Shown piece by piece: positions 1 to 7,494 of a stretch of DNA of 32,020 nucleotides. The position numbers and the translations under genes were made by a program. Every line of letters starts with the position of its first letter. Positions within the stretch are counted from its first letter, which is position 1. The notes under the pieces are model-generated. The model ran no database searches, was not told the DNA's origin, and worked only from the letters and a program-made list of their open reading frames with translations. The stretch lies in NCBI GenBank assembly GCA_003164925.1, contig PLRV01000041.1, forward strand, positions 62,160-94,179. The letters run 5' to 3'. The DNA comes from Caulobacteraceae bacterium (GTDB lineage Bacteria > Pseudomonadota > Alphaproteobacteria > Caulobacterales > Caulobacteraceae).

Positions 1-60
1 CTGGCCCAGGCCATCAAGCGCGCCCGCTTCCTGGCGCTCCTGCCCTACGTTGTGAAGTGA
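1..60 (+). CDS. rpsR: 30S ribosomal protein S18, C-terminal end (partial)
   Basis: Only the last 19 codons and the TGA stop are inside the window. They read in frame from base 1 and contain the run [12 protein letters not shown], which is the conserved C-terminal signature of bacterial S18. S18 is a small-subunit protein of the 30S platform and binds together with S6. The stop lies 10 bp before the start of rplI, matching the usual rpsF-rpsR-rplI operon order. The 5' part lies to the left of the window. Confidence 0.9.
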   Translation: MAQAIKRARFLALLPYVVK

Positions 61-70
61 GGAGGGCGCG

Positions 71-658
71 ATGAAAGTCATTCTGCTCGAACGCGTTGAA
101 CGCCTCGGCGCCCTTGGCGACACCGTCAACGTCAAGGACGGTTTCGCCCGCAACTTCCTTCTGCCCCGGCACAAGGCCCTGCGCGCCACCGAAACCAATC
201 TGAAGATCTTCGACGCCCAGCGCGCCGAGATCGAATCGCGGAACGCCAAGGCCAAGGCCGGCGCGGAAGGCGACGCCGGCAAGCTGGACGGGACCTCTTA
301 CATCCTGATCCGTCAGGCTGGCGAAAGCGGCCAGCTGTACGGCTCGGTGTCCGGTCGCGATGTGGCCGACGCCATCCTGGCCGCGGGCGGCAAGGCCGAC
401 CGCTCGCAAATCGTGTTGGACAAGCCGATCAAGACCTTGGGCGTGCACGAGGTGAAGGTCCGCCTGCACGCCGAAGTGACCGTGACGGTGAAGATCAACA
501 TCGCCCGCTCGCAGGACGAAGCCGAACGTCAAGCCCGCGGCGAAAACGTGATCAGCGCTCAGTATGAAGAAGACCGTGTTGCGGCCGAAGAGGCCGCGGC
601 GGACATGCTGGAAGGCGGCGCCGGCAGCCACGACGTGGACTTCGGCGCCGACCGCTAA
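71..658 (+). CDS. rplI: 50S ribosomal protein L9
   Basis: This 195-residue protein is ribosomal protein L9, which binds 23S rRNA near the L1 stalk. The N-terminal domain (about residues 1-52) begins with [13 protein letters not shown] and contains the [12 protein letters not shown] segment typical of L9. It is followed by a helical linker and a C-terminal domain. The last 45 or so residues form an acidic, Ala/Glu-rich extension that makes it longer than E. coli L9 (about 149 residues), as is common in alphaproteobacteria. The ATG at 71 has a strong AGGAGG at 60-65, five bases upstream. It is the last gene of the rpsR-rplI unit and is followed by an intrinsic terminator. Confidence 0.97.
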   Translation: MKVILLERVERLGALGDTVNVKDGFARNFLLPRHKALRATETNLKIFDAQRAEIESRNAKAKAGAEGDAGKLDGTSYILIRQAGESGQLYGSVSGRDVADAILAAGGKADRSQIVLDKPIKTLGVHEVKVRLHAEVTVTVKINIARSQDEAERQARGENVISAQYEEDRVAAEEAAADMLEGGAGSHDVDFGADR

Positions 659-687
659 GCCTTTAGCTTTCGGGCTAATCGGAAGAC

Positions 688-716
688 GGCGGCTCGGGAA
701 ACCGGGCCGCCTTTTT
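688..716 (+). terminator. Rho-independent terminator after rplI
   Basis: A 10-bp GC-rich stem (688-697 pairing with 702-711, one G-T wobble) closes a GAAA tetraloop and is followed directly by five T (712-716). It sits 30 bp after the rplI stop and should end the ribosomal protein transcript before dnaB. Confidence 0.88.
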
Positions 717-731
717 CATCTGCGCGCCAAC

Positions 732-801
732 TTATCCCCAGGCCCCCGCTTTAGCTGGGGACAGGACATTGCAACGCATACACAGTCGCGCCGCATGCGT
801 T
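732..801 (+). promoter_or_regulatory. dnaB leader: DnaA-box-like 9-mer and two inverted repeats
   Basis: TTATCCCCA at 732-740 differs from the DnaA box consensus TTATCCACA at one position. It overlaps the left arm of an inverted repeat, CCCCAG (736-741) and CTGGGG (755-760). A second inverted repeat, AACGCAT (773-779) and ATGCGTT (795-801), lies just before the dnaB start. These elements are visible in the sequence. A regulatory role is inference, and single near-matches to DnaA boxes arise by chance. Confidence 0.25.
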
Positions 802-812
802 AACCTCGCGCC

Positions 813-2294
813 ATGACCATCGTACCGGCCCTCGATCTGCGCTCCGCCGAGCCCCATCCCCAGCACGCCCCCGCCAATATCGAGGCGGAACAGGCCCTGC
901 TGGGCGCCTTGCTGTTCGACAACGCCGCCTATGAGCGCCTGAGCGATCAACTCCAGTCGCGTCATTTCTACGAGCCCTTCCACCAGCGCCTGTTCGCCGC
1001 CATGGAGGAGCATATCCGCAAGGGCCAACTGGCCGAGCCGATCATGCTCATGGAGCGCTTCCGCAAGGACCCGGCCTTCGAGGAACTGGGCGGCCTGCGC
1101 TACCTGGCCGACCTGGTGGACCGGGCGCCGCCGGCCGCTCACGCCGCCGATTACGGGCGCCTGGTCTACGACCTGGCCCTGCGCCGCGAACTGATCCGCA
1201 TCGGCGGCGACATCGCCGTCTCGGCCCAGGGCGACGCCGAACTGCCCGCCCGCGAGCAGATCGAAGCGGCCGAGCAGTCGCTCTATTCCCTGGCTGAAAG
1301 CGGCCAGAGCTCCTCGGGCTTCATTACCTTCGCCGACGCCCTGCATGGGGCGGTGGAAATGGCCGCCGAGGCCTATAGCCGCGACGGCGGCCTGTCGGGC
1401 GTATCCACTGGCCTGGTGGACCTGGATCGCATACTGGGCGGACTGCACCCTTCGGACCTGGTGATCCTGGCCGGACGTCCTTCCATGGGCAAGACGGCGC
1501 TGGCCACCAACATCGCCTTCAACGCCGCGCGCGCCTATGCCTACGACATCCTGCCGGACGGAACGCGCAAGACCTCCAACGGGGGGGTCGTGGCCTTCTT
1601 CTCGCTGGAAATGTCGGCCGAACAGCTGGCCATGCGTCTTCTGGCCGATGTGTCAGGCGTGCCGTCCGACCGCCTGCGCAAGGGCGAGATCGACGCCTCG
1701 GAATTCGGCCGCGTGCGCGACGCCGCCCTGGAAATCCAGGAATCGCCCCTGCACATCGACGCTACCGGCGGCCTGTCCATCGCCAAGCTGGCCGCCCGCG
1801 CCCGGCGGCTGAAACGCCAAACGGGCCTGGACCTCATCGTGGTCGACTACCTGCAGCTGGTCACCACCGGCGAAAGCAGCCGCACCGACAACCGGGTGCA
1901 AGAGGTGTCCATGGTCACCCAGGGGCTGAAGGCGCTGGCCAAGGAATTGTCGGTGCCGGTGCTGGCGCTGTCGCAGCTCTCGCGCCAGGTCGAAAACCGC
2001 GAGGACAAGCGGCCCCAACTTTCGGACCTGCGCGAATCCGGCTCCATCGAACAGGACGCCGACATGGTGATGTTCGTCTACCGCGAGTCCTACTACCTGG
2101 GCCGGGCAGAGCCGCGCGAGAACACGCCCGAGCACCTGACCTGGCAAGAGGACATGGACAAGATCACGCACATCGCCGAGGTGATCATCGGCAAGCAGCG
2201 CCACGGCCCGATCGGCACGGTCAAGCTGCACTTCAACTCGGACCTGACCAAGTTCAGCAACCTGGCCCGCGAGGGCCGGTTCGAGGTGCGGTAA
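813..2294 (+). CDS. dnaB: Replicative DNA helicase DnaB
   Basis: This 493-residue protein is the hexameric helicase that unwinds DNA ahead of the replisome. The N-terminal primase-interacting domain spans about residues 15-120 and opens with PANIEAEQALLGALLFDN. The RecA-like motor occupies about residues 185-485, with Walker A GRPSMGKT at 221-228, a Walker B-type LIVVDYLQL, and the DLRESGSIEQDADMV segment typical of DnaB. No intein is present. There is a short insertion around residues 245-255 before the GGVVAFFSLEMS strand. The start ATG has no strong Shine-Dalgarno sequence. The gene follows the rplI terminator, so it should have its own promoter in the 96-bp gap. Confidence 0.97.
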   Translation: MTIVPALDLRSAEPHPQHAPANIEAEQALLGALLFDNAAYERLSDQLQSRHFYEPFHQRLFAAMEEHIRKGQLAEPIMLMERFRKDPAFEELGGLRYLADLVDRAPPAAHAADYGRLVYDLALRRELIRIGGDIAVSAQGDAELPAREQIEAAEQSLYSLAESGQSSSGFITFADALHGAVEMAAEAYSRDGGLSGVSTGLVDLDRILGGLHPSDLVILAGRPSMGKTALATNIAFNAARAYAYDILPDGTRKTSNGGVVAFFSLEMSAEQLAMRLLADVSGVPSDRLRKGEIDASEFGRVRDAALEIQESPLHIDATGGLSIAKLAARARRLKRQTGLDLIVVDYLQLVTTGESSRTDNRVQEVSMVTQGLKALAKELSVPVLALSQLSRQVENREDKRPQLSDLRESGSIEQDADMVMFVYRESYYLGRAEPRENTPEHLTWQEDMDKITHIAEVIIGKQRHGPIGTVKLHFNSDLTKFSNLAREGRFEVR

Positions 2295-2323
2295 GGGAGT
2301 ATTCTGGGCGGCCGGTCAGCTTT

Positions 2324-2348
2324 AAAAAGTGGTAGATGTCCTCTTTTT
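2324..2348. terminator. Possible bidirectional terminator between dnaB and the FkbM gene
   Basis: AAAAAGTGG (2324-2332) and CCTCTTTTT (2340-2348) form an imperfect stem with a T-T mismatch and a 7-base loop. The T run and A run serve as U-tracts in the two directions. It lies between two convergent genes. The stem is AT-rich and weak, so confidence is limited. Confidence 0.4.
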
Positions 2349-3072
2349 ACCTCTTTTTTGATGGTATAAAGCGTTGACCTATTCTCCCGATAATTTTATC
2401 CAACATGGACTCGCTTGTAGGAGAATCGCTTGTAGGCTCGTATATTCCATTTTTATCTATGTATATTCCATTTGGCCCTAGCCGCTGCACCTCAGAATAA
2501 CCTTGGTCGCGCAAGTGAGCCTCAATTCGATCATGATCGATTTCGTCTTCAACGCAAATGACAGACGGCCTGTATTTCTTTAAATCCACACTTCTCAGCA
2601 CCTGAAGATCAACACCCTCAGCATCAACACTAAGGGCCGCAAAATTTCTAGGTACGCGATGCTTATCAAGCAACTTGTTCAGCGGAATTGATTCTACTGA
2701 CACTTTTGAAATATCGTTACTAGGTATAATTTCTTGCATAAGACTAGATCGAATCGCAAGAAGATCAATTTCTTTATTATCGTGAATATAAAAATTAACA
2801 ACTCCATCTGCTTCCGACACAGCCTTCTGCTCAACATGAACTCGGCGATTGCCGGCCCACAACTTCCTACATTTATTGGCGCAGACCTCCATCGGCTCAA
2901 TCAAAAGAAGATTGAATCCTACCTTTCCAAAAAGGTAGGAATTCGACCAAGAACGTCCGTCATGTGCCCCGACATCAACAAACCAATTTTCGGAGTTCTT
3001 ATGTATAAGTTCGGCGATGGCGAAATCCTCGCCGTGCTGTGACTGCGATTTGAATCCGTTTAGAATGTGCAC
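2347..3072 (-). CDS. FkbM family SAM-dependent methyltransferase
   Basis: The 241-residue product matches the FkbM methyltransferase family, often found in glycan or natural-product O-methylation. Visible signs are the SAM-binding motif FVDVGAHDGRSWSNS near residue 31, the acidic strand end LLLIEPM near residue 55, and LSVDAEGVDLQVL near residue 147. The substrate cannot be told. The GTG start at 3072 has GGAG at 3080-3083 with 7-base spacing. The gene is strikingly AT-rich, with many AAA, ATT and TTT codons, in a GC-rich chromosome, and it has no glycan genes around it. This suggests horizontal acquisition as a single gene between dnaB and alr. Confidence 0.85.
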   Translation of the reverse strand: MHILNGFKSQSQHGEDFAIAELIHKNSENWFVDVGAHDGRSWSNSYLFGKVGFNLLLIEPMEVCANKCRKLWAGNRRVHVEQKAVSEADGVVNFYIHDNKEIDLLAIRSSLMQEIIPSNDISKVSVESIPLNKLLDKHRVPRNFAALSVDAEGVDLQVLRSVDLKKYRPSVICVEDEIDHDRIEAHLRDQGYSEVQRLGPNGIYIDKNGIYEPTSDSPTSESMLDKIIGRIGQRFIPSKKR

Positions 3073-3241
3073 GCAAAATCTCCGACATCACATTTGAGCG
3101 CGACAGCCCGCCATAGTTGGGTTGGCGTTTCAATGCGCAAGTCCAAGTCGGGGAAACCACATATATCCCGCTTGACAGAGATTGGCATTCCAACCCCCTG
3201 AAATTGGCGAGCAGCCCGGATTCGTATTATCAGGTCTGATC

Positions 3242-3571
3242 ATGAATTGGCTTCACGACCTATCCTACCTGTTCGGCGGCGCCTGTCTGGCGAACGCGGT
3301 GCCGCATTTCGTCAGCGGCGTGATGGGGCGGCCCTTTCAGAGCCCGTTCGCCAAGCCGCCGGGTGAAGGTCTTTCATCCTCGACCGTGAATGTGCTGTGG
3401 GGGTTCGCGAACTTCGTCATCGCCTACCTGCTCATCGCCAGGGTGGGCCATTTCGATCCGCGCGCCGCCGATCACGTCATCGCCGTGGGTCTGGGCGTTC
3501 TGCTGATCGGCGTGATGTCCGCGCGTCTGTTTGGACGGTTCCACGGCGGCAACTCGCCCACCGGATCGTGA
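3242..3571 (+). CDS. Small conserved membrane protein of unknown function
   Basis: The 109-residue product has three likely membrane segments: about residues 5-22, 50-67 and 78-95. Between the first two lies a conserved-looking loop, VPHFVSGVMGRPFQSPFAKP, followed by PPGEGLSSSTVNVLWGF. I recall similar small proteins of unknown function in other bacteria, but I know no assigned role. The frame stays open upstream to 3182. I chose the ATG at 3242 because the first membrane segment begins right after it and the upstream extension reads like non-coding sequence. No clear ribosome binding site is visible. Its GC content is normal, unlike the neighbouring FkbM gene. Confidence 0.7.
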   Translation: MNWLHDLSYLFGGACLANAVPHFVSGVMGRPFQSPFAKPPGEGLSSSTVNVLWGFANFVIAYLLIARVGHFDPRAADHVIAVGLGVLLIGVMSARLFGRFHGGNSPTGS

Positions 3572-3634
3572 CGGAAATCGGGAAATGGGATCATCCACCA
3601 ATTCCCGCCCCGCAGCTCCTCCCGCGCGCCCAGA

Positions 3635-3931
3635 CTACGCGGCGTGCAGGGCGTCCTGAACCGCCTTGGGCGCTCGGTCGATAACCAGCAGATAGGCGCG
3701 TGCAGGCCCTTCAGGCTGACGCAGGCCCTGTTCCCAATGACGAAGGGTGTTGATATTGAAGCCGAACCGTCCAGCGAACTCTTCCTGAGTGAAACCGAGC
3801 TTGGCTCTGATCGCCTTCACATCCACCGTCGCGGGGATGTGGACGCGAAACCCGCCCGCATCGGCCTTGCCCTCGGCATAGCTCAGGGCTTCTTCCAAGC
3901 CGCGCCGGATGCCGTCGGCCACCTTGCTCAT
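3635..3931 (-). CDS. HTH (Xre-type) antitoxin of a RelE-family toxin-antitoxin pair
   Basis: The 98-residue protein has a Cro/C1-type helix-turn-helix at about residues 45-80, with IRAKLGFTQEEFAGRFGF as helices 1-2 and INTLRHWEQGLRQPEG as the recognition helix region. This matches NadS/HigA-type antitoxins, which neutralise a RelE-fold toxin and repress their own promoter. Its ATG overlaps the stop of the upstream toxin gene by 4 bases (ATGA, 3928-3931), so the two are translationally coupled. The toxin-first order is typical of HigBA-type pairs. It could also be an orphan-like regulator, but the coupling argues for a working pair. Confidence 0.85.
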   Translation of the reverse strand: MSKVADGIRRGLEEALSYAEGKADAGGFRVHIPATVDVKAIRAKLGFTQEEFAGRFGFNINTLRHWEQGLRQPEGPARAYLLVIDRAPKAVQDALHAA

Positions 3932-4284
3932 TTCGGTCTCCTTTTGAACGCCTGAACCAGAAGTCCGGTCAGTCGCCTGAAATCGTTTCGGTCCTGATCG
4001 CTCAAATCCGCCTGCTCGTTCTTGGCGTAGCTGGTGACAACGAACAGCGGCATGTCGGGATTGTGGAAGAAGTAGATCACCCTCGCGCCACCGCGTTTGC
4101 CGCGCCCTTCCAACCCCCAGCGTAGCTTGCGAACGCCGCCCGTCCCGGTGATCAGATCGCCCGCAGTGGGGTTGTGGGCGAGATAATCGACCAGCAAGGC
4201 TCGCTCGCCCTCATCCATCAGCTTGCGACAGGCGGATAGAAACTCAGGCGTTTCAACAACAGTGACGGGAGCCGCCCGAGCCAT
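3928..4284 (-). CDS. RelE/HigB-like toxin
   Basis: This 118-residue protein belongs to the RelE/ParE-fold toxin superfamily, whose RelE members inhibit translation by cutting mRNA on the ribosome. Family signs are TGGVRKLRWGLEGRGKRGG (about residues 47-65), the strand ARVIYFFHNPD followed by LFVVTSYAKNEQADLS, and a C-terminal helix rich in basic residues. The Arg/Lys-rich central strand and the YAKNE block are typical of this group. It is the first gene of the pair and overlaps the antitoxin start. Target and activity cannot be told from the sequence. Confidence 0.85.
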   Translation of the reverse strand: MARAAPVTVVETPEFLSACRKLMDEGERALLVDYLAHNPTAGDLITGTGGVRKLRWGLEGRGKRGGARVIYFFHNPDMPLFVVTSYAKNEQADLSDQDRNDFRRLTGLLVQAFKRRPK

Positions 4285-4290
4285 GGCGGT

Positions 4291-4319
4291 ATACTACTCC
4301 AATGAACTACTAGGTGCAA
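4291..4319 (-). promoter_or_regulatory. Candidate autoregulated promoter of the toxin-antitoxin pair
   Basis: Reading the minus strand, a -35-like TTGCAC (4314-4319) and a -10-like TAGTAT (4291-4296) are separated by exactly 17 bases. The toxin ATG follows only 6 bases after the -10 element, so a transcript from here would be nearly leaderless. The -10 and the spacer carry two direct copies of AGTAGT, a plausible antitoxin operator. Each box matches its consensus only partly. Confidence 0.35.
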
Positions 4320-4362
4320 TGCGCTGGTTCGCCGCCAGCCAAAATTGCGCTAATCAGCGCCC

Positions 4363-5460
4363 ATGTCCGCCGCCAGAGCCCGCCTGACCATCGACCTTGA
4401 CGCCCTGGGCGCCAACTACCGCACCTTTTGCGCCCGAGCGCGCGGCGCCGAGGTCGCGCCGGTGGTCAAGGCTGACGGCTACGGCCTGGGCGCGGCGCAG
4501 GTTTCGCGCCGGCTGTGGGCGGAGGGCGCGCGCAGCTTCCATGTGGCCCGGCTGGAAGAGGGCGAGGCCTTGAGGCAGGCGCTGGGCCCGCAGCGTCCAG
4601 CCGCCATCTATGTGCTGGACGGGGCGGTGTCCGGCTCGGCTCCGCGCCTGGCGGCGGCCGAGCTGATCCCGGTCCTGTCCACGGCGGGGCAGGTGGAGGT
4701 CTACGGCGCCTATGCGCGCGGCGCGGCGACGCCCCTGCCCTGCGGCCTGCACGTCGACACCGGCATGAACCGTCTGGGCCTGCGGCCGGAAGAAGTGGAG
4801 GCGCTGCTGGCCTCCACCGATCGGCTGGCGGCGCTCAAGCTGGAGCTGGTGATCAGTCACCTGGCCTGCGCCGAGGCCCCATCTCATCCCTTGAACGCCC
4901 GCCAAGCCGCTCTGTTGAAGCACGCGCATCGGCTTTTTCCTCATGCCCGCGCCAGCCTGGCCAATTCGGCGGGAGTCTGGCTGGGCGAGGACTTCCTGTT
5001 CGACATGGTCCGGCCCGGCGTCGGCCTCTATGGCTCAGGGCCGCGGGGACGTCCCGATCCGGACATCCGCCCGGTGGCGACCTTCGAGGCGCCGATCCTG
5101 GATGTGCGAGCCGTCTCGGCCGGCGAGACCGTTGGCTATGGCGCAAGCTTCACCGCGCCTGGGCCGCTGCGCGCGGCGGTGGTGGCGGCCGGCTACGCTG
5201 ACGGCATCCTGCGCTCGGCCTCCCCTGGTGGGTCGGTATGGTTCGACGGCGCCCCGCGCAGACTGCTCGGCCGCGTGTCGATGGACCTGATCGTCGTGGA
5301 CGTCACCGACTGCCAGGCCGCTCAGCCGGGAGCCATGGTCGAGATCCTCGGACCGAACCTTCTGCTGGACGACGCCGCAAAAGCCGCAGGCACCGTGGCC
5401 TACGAACTGCTCACCCGGCTCAGCAGCCGCGCGCAGCGAGTCTATTCCGGCAACATCTAG
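4363..5460 (+). CDS. alr: Alanine racemase
   Basis: This 365-residue PLP enzyme interconverts L- and D-alanine for peptidoglycan synthesis. The PLP lysine is K36 in [10 protein letters not shown]. The second catalytic base is Y259 in [18 protein letters not shown] (residues 130-140) and the substrate loop around [13 protein letters not shown] (304-316) are also conserved. It is of normal length for the family. The start ATG has no clear Shine-Dalgarno sequence. It begins a plus-strand run with radA, cvpA and purF, although the 73-bp gap to radA could hold a separate promoter. Confidence 0.96.
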   Translation: MSAARARLTIDLDALGANYRTFCARARGAEVAPVVKADGYGLGAAQVSRRLWAEGARSFHVARLEEGEALRQALGPQRPAAIYVLDGAVSGSAPRLAAAELIPVLSTAGQVEVYGAYARGAATPLPCGLHVDTGMNRLGLRPEEVEALLASTDRLAALKLELVISHLACAEAPSHPLNARQAALLKHAHRLFPHARASLANSAGVWLGEDFLFDMVRPGVGLYGSGPRGRPDPDIRPVATFEAPILDVRAVSAGETVGYGASFTAPGPLRAAVVAAGYADGILRSASPGGSVWFDGAPRRLLGRVSMDLIVVDVTDCQAAQPGAMVEILGPNLLLDDAAKAAGTVAYELLTRLSSRAQRVYSGNI

Positions 5461-5533
5461 CGCCGGGAAGGGCTTGCGCGACGCGGTACACTCAATCGTA
5501 TCCCAGAGTGATTCGGCCTTTCGAAAGCGCACC

Positions 5534-6901
5534 ATGGCCAAGGACGGCGCCGCCTACATCTGCCAGAGCTGCGGCGCGGTCCACGCCAAGTGGTCGGGCC
5601 AGTGCAGCGCCTGCAACGCCTGGAACACCCTGGTCGAGGAAGTACAAAGCCGGCCTCCCGGCGCCCTGGCCCCCGCGCGCGGGGCCAAGGCCCGTGGCCT
5701 GGCCTTCGAAACCCTGCAATCCGAACACGCCCAGCCGCCGCGCATGCTCACCGGCGTGGCGGAATTCGACCGGGTGTGCGGCGGCGGTTTCGCGCCCGGC
5801 TCGGCCATTCTGCTGAGCGGCGATCCCGGCGTGGGCAAATCCACCCTGCTGCTGCAGGTGTGCGCATCGGCCGCGGCCCGCGGGGCCCGCTGCGCCTATA
5901 TCTCGGGCGAAGAGGCGGTGGAACAGGTGCGCGGCCGCGCGGCGCGCATGGGCCTGGCGCAATCACCGGTCAAGCTGGCGGCCGAAACCTCCCTGCGCGA
6001 CATTCTCGACGGGCTGAAGCGTGAACCCTTCGACCTGGTGGTGATCGATTCCATCCAGACCCTATGGAGCGACATGCACGAAGCGGGCCCAGGCTCAGTG
6101 ACCCAGGTGCGCGCGGCGGCGGGCGAGCTGGTCCGCCTGGCCAAGCGGCGGGGCGTCACCGTGATCCTGGTCGGCCATGTGACCAAGGACGGCTCGATCG
6201 CCGGCCCCCGTGTGATCGAGCATATGGTCGACGCGGTGTTCTCCTTCGAGGGCGAACGAGGCTATCCGTTCCGCATCCTGCGCGCCGCCAAGAACCGCTT
6301 CGGCGCGGCCGATGAGATCGGCGTGTTTGAAATGTCGGACGCCGGCCTGCGCGAAGTGGTCAATCCCTCGGCCCTGTTCCTCAACGACGGCGGCCAGCGT
6401 TCGGCCGGCGCGGCGGTGTTCGCCGGCGTGGAGGGATCGCGCCCGGTGCTGGTGGAATTCCAGGCGCTGGTGGCGCCTTCGGCCTACGGAACCCCAAGGC
6501 GCGCCGTAGTCGGATGGGATTCGGGACGCCTGGCCATGGTGCTGGCGGTGCTTGAGGCGCGTTGCGGGCTTGGATTCGGCGCGCGCGACGTCTACTTGAA
6601 CGTCGCAGGCGGACTGCGCATATCCGAACCTGCGGCCGACCTGGCGGCTGCGGCCGCTTTGGCCTCGTCGGCGCTGGATACGCCCCTGCCCCAGGATTGC
6701 GTCGTATTCGGCGAAATCAGCCTGTCGGGCGACGTCAGACCGGTTGGCCGGATGGAAGGACGCATGAAGGAGGCCGCAAAGCTGGGTTTCGGGCGCGCGC
6801 TCGGTCCTGCCGCGGCCATGGACAACGCACCGATCCCGGTCACGGGCGTGCGGCGGCTGGCCGAGGCGGTCGAGCGTATTGGCGCGGCGGCCTGGCCCTA
6901 A
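5534..6901 (+). CDS. radA: DNA repair protein RadA
   Basis: The 455-residue RadA is a RecA-related ATPase that promotes branch migration in recombination. An N-terminal zinc finger (C10, C13, C24, C27) leads into a RecA-like core with Walker A GDPGVGKST at 96-104 and the RadA-specific KNRFG motif at about residue 255. A Lon-protease-like C-terminal domain follows (about 290-455). The frame is open upstream to 5474, but the ATG at 5534 places the zinc finger at the expected distance from the N-terminus. Length is usual for the family. It lies between alr and cvpA. Confidence 0.96.
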   Translation: MAKDGAAYICQSCGAVHAKWSGQCSACNAWNTLVEEVQSRPPGALAPARGAKARGLAFETLQSEHAQPPRMLTGVAEFDRVCGGGFAPGSAILLSGDPGVGKSTLLLQVCASAAARGARCAYISGEEAVEQVRGRAARMGLAQSPVKLAAETSLRDILDGLKREPFDLVVIDSIQTLWSDMHEAGPGSVTQVRAAAGELVRLAKRRGVTVILVGHVTKDGSIAGPRVIEHMVDAVFSFEGERGYPFRILRAAKNRFGAADEIGVFEMSDAGLREVVNPSALFLNDGGQRSAGAAVFAGVEGSRPVLVEFQALVAPSAYGTPRRAVVGWDSGRLAMVLAVLEARCGLGFGARDVYLNVAGGLRISEPAADLAAAAALASSALDTPLPQDCVVFGEISLSGDVRPVGRMEGRMKEAAKLGFGRALGPAAAMDNAPIPVTGVRRLAEAVERIGAAAWP

Positions 6902-6921
6902 GGAAAGATGCAACGGCGCCT

Positions 6922-7494
6922 GTGAGCGAATTTGACCTGATCGTGATCCTGTTGCTGGCCGTGTCGGGTCTGATCGGCTGCCTCCGTGGCGCCGCGCGCG
7001 AAGTGTTGACCGTAATCGCCTTCGTGGTCGCCGTATTCGCGGCCATCTTCAGCTTGAAGTTCACCGGCCCTCTGTTCAGACCCACCATCCATCCGGCCTG
7101 GGCGGCCAACGCCGTGGCGGCCCTCGTCGTGTTCGTCGCTGTTTATCTGGCCGCGCGTATCGCCGGGGCGCGGCTGACCCACAATGTTCGGCGCATCGAC
7201 AGCATAAGCCTGCTCGACCGCGTGATCGGCCTGGGCTTCGGATTGATCCGGGGCCTGGTCCTGCTGGGCGTCTTCCAACTGTTGTTCAGCGCCGCCATGC
7301 CAGCCGACGCGAGGCCAGGATGGATCGCCAACGCCAAACTCTATCCCCTGGCGGTGGATTCCGGGCGCTTGCTCCGGCTGCTGGCCCCTCAAGGTTCGGC
7401 CGTGGCCAATAGACTCGCGCCAGCGCTGCAGCACGCCGTCGTCGCAACGCCGGACAGCCCGCCATCGGACCAGTCTCAGGAGAAGTCGCAGTGA
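6922..7494 (+). CDS. cvpA: CvpA family inner membrane protein
   Basis: The 190-residue protein matches CvpA, a membrane protein named for colicin V production and often found upstream of purF. Four hydrophobic segments are visible, at about residues 6-22, 27-45, 62-80 and 100-120, with the family pattern GLIRGLVLLGVF in the last. The C-terminus is Pro/Ser/Gln-rich. I chose GTG at 6922, 20 bp after radA, because the only nearby ATG (6908) runs into a stop after five codons. The Shine-Dalgarno sequence is weak. The stop TGA overlaps the purF start. Confidence 0.85.
   Translation: MSEFDLIVILLLAVSGLIGCLRGAAREVLTVIAFVVAVFAAIFSLKFTGPLFRPTIHPAWAANAVAALVVFVAVYLAARIAGARLTHNVRRIDSISLLDRVIGLGFGLIRGLVLLGVFQLLFSAAMPADARPGWIANAKLYPLAVDSGRLLRLLAPQGSAVANRLAPALQHAVVATPDSPPSDQSQEKSQ

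Noticed and set aside
14-631. 205-residue open frame on the minus strand opposite rplI
   Set aside because: It is antisense to a confidently identified ribosomal protein gene and reflects GC-rich third positions. No motif or start signal.
3065-3193. Minus frame upstream of fkbM that could encode a short peptide or extend a lost gene
   Set aside because: No recognisable sequence, and it continues into the fkbM gene in a different frame. Could be a remnant but nothing supports it.
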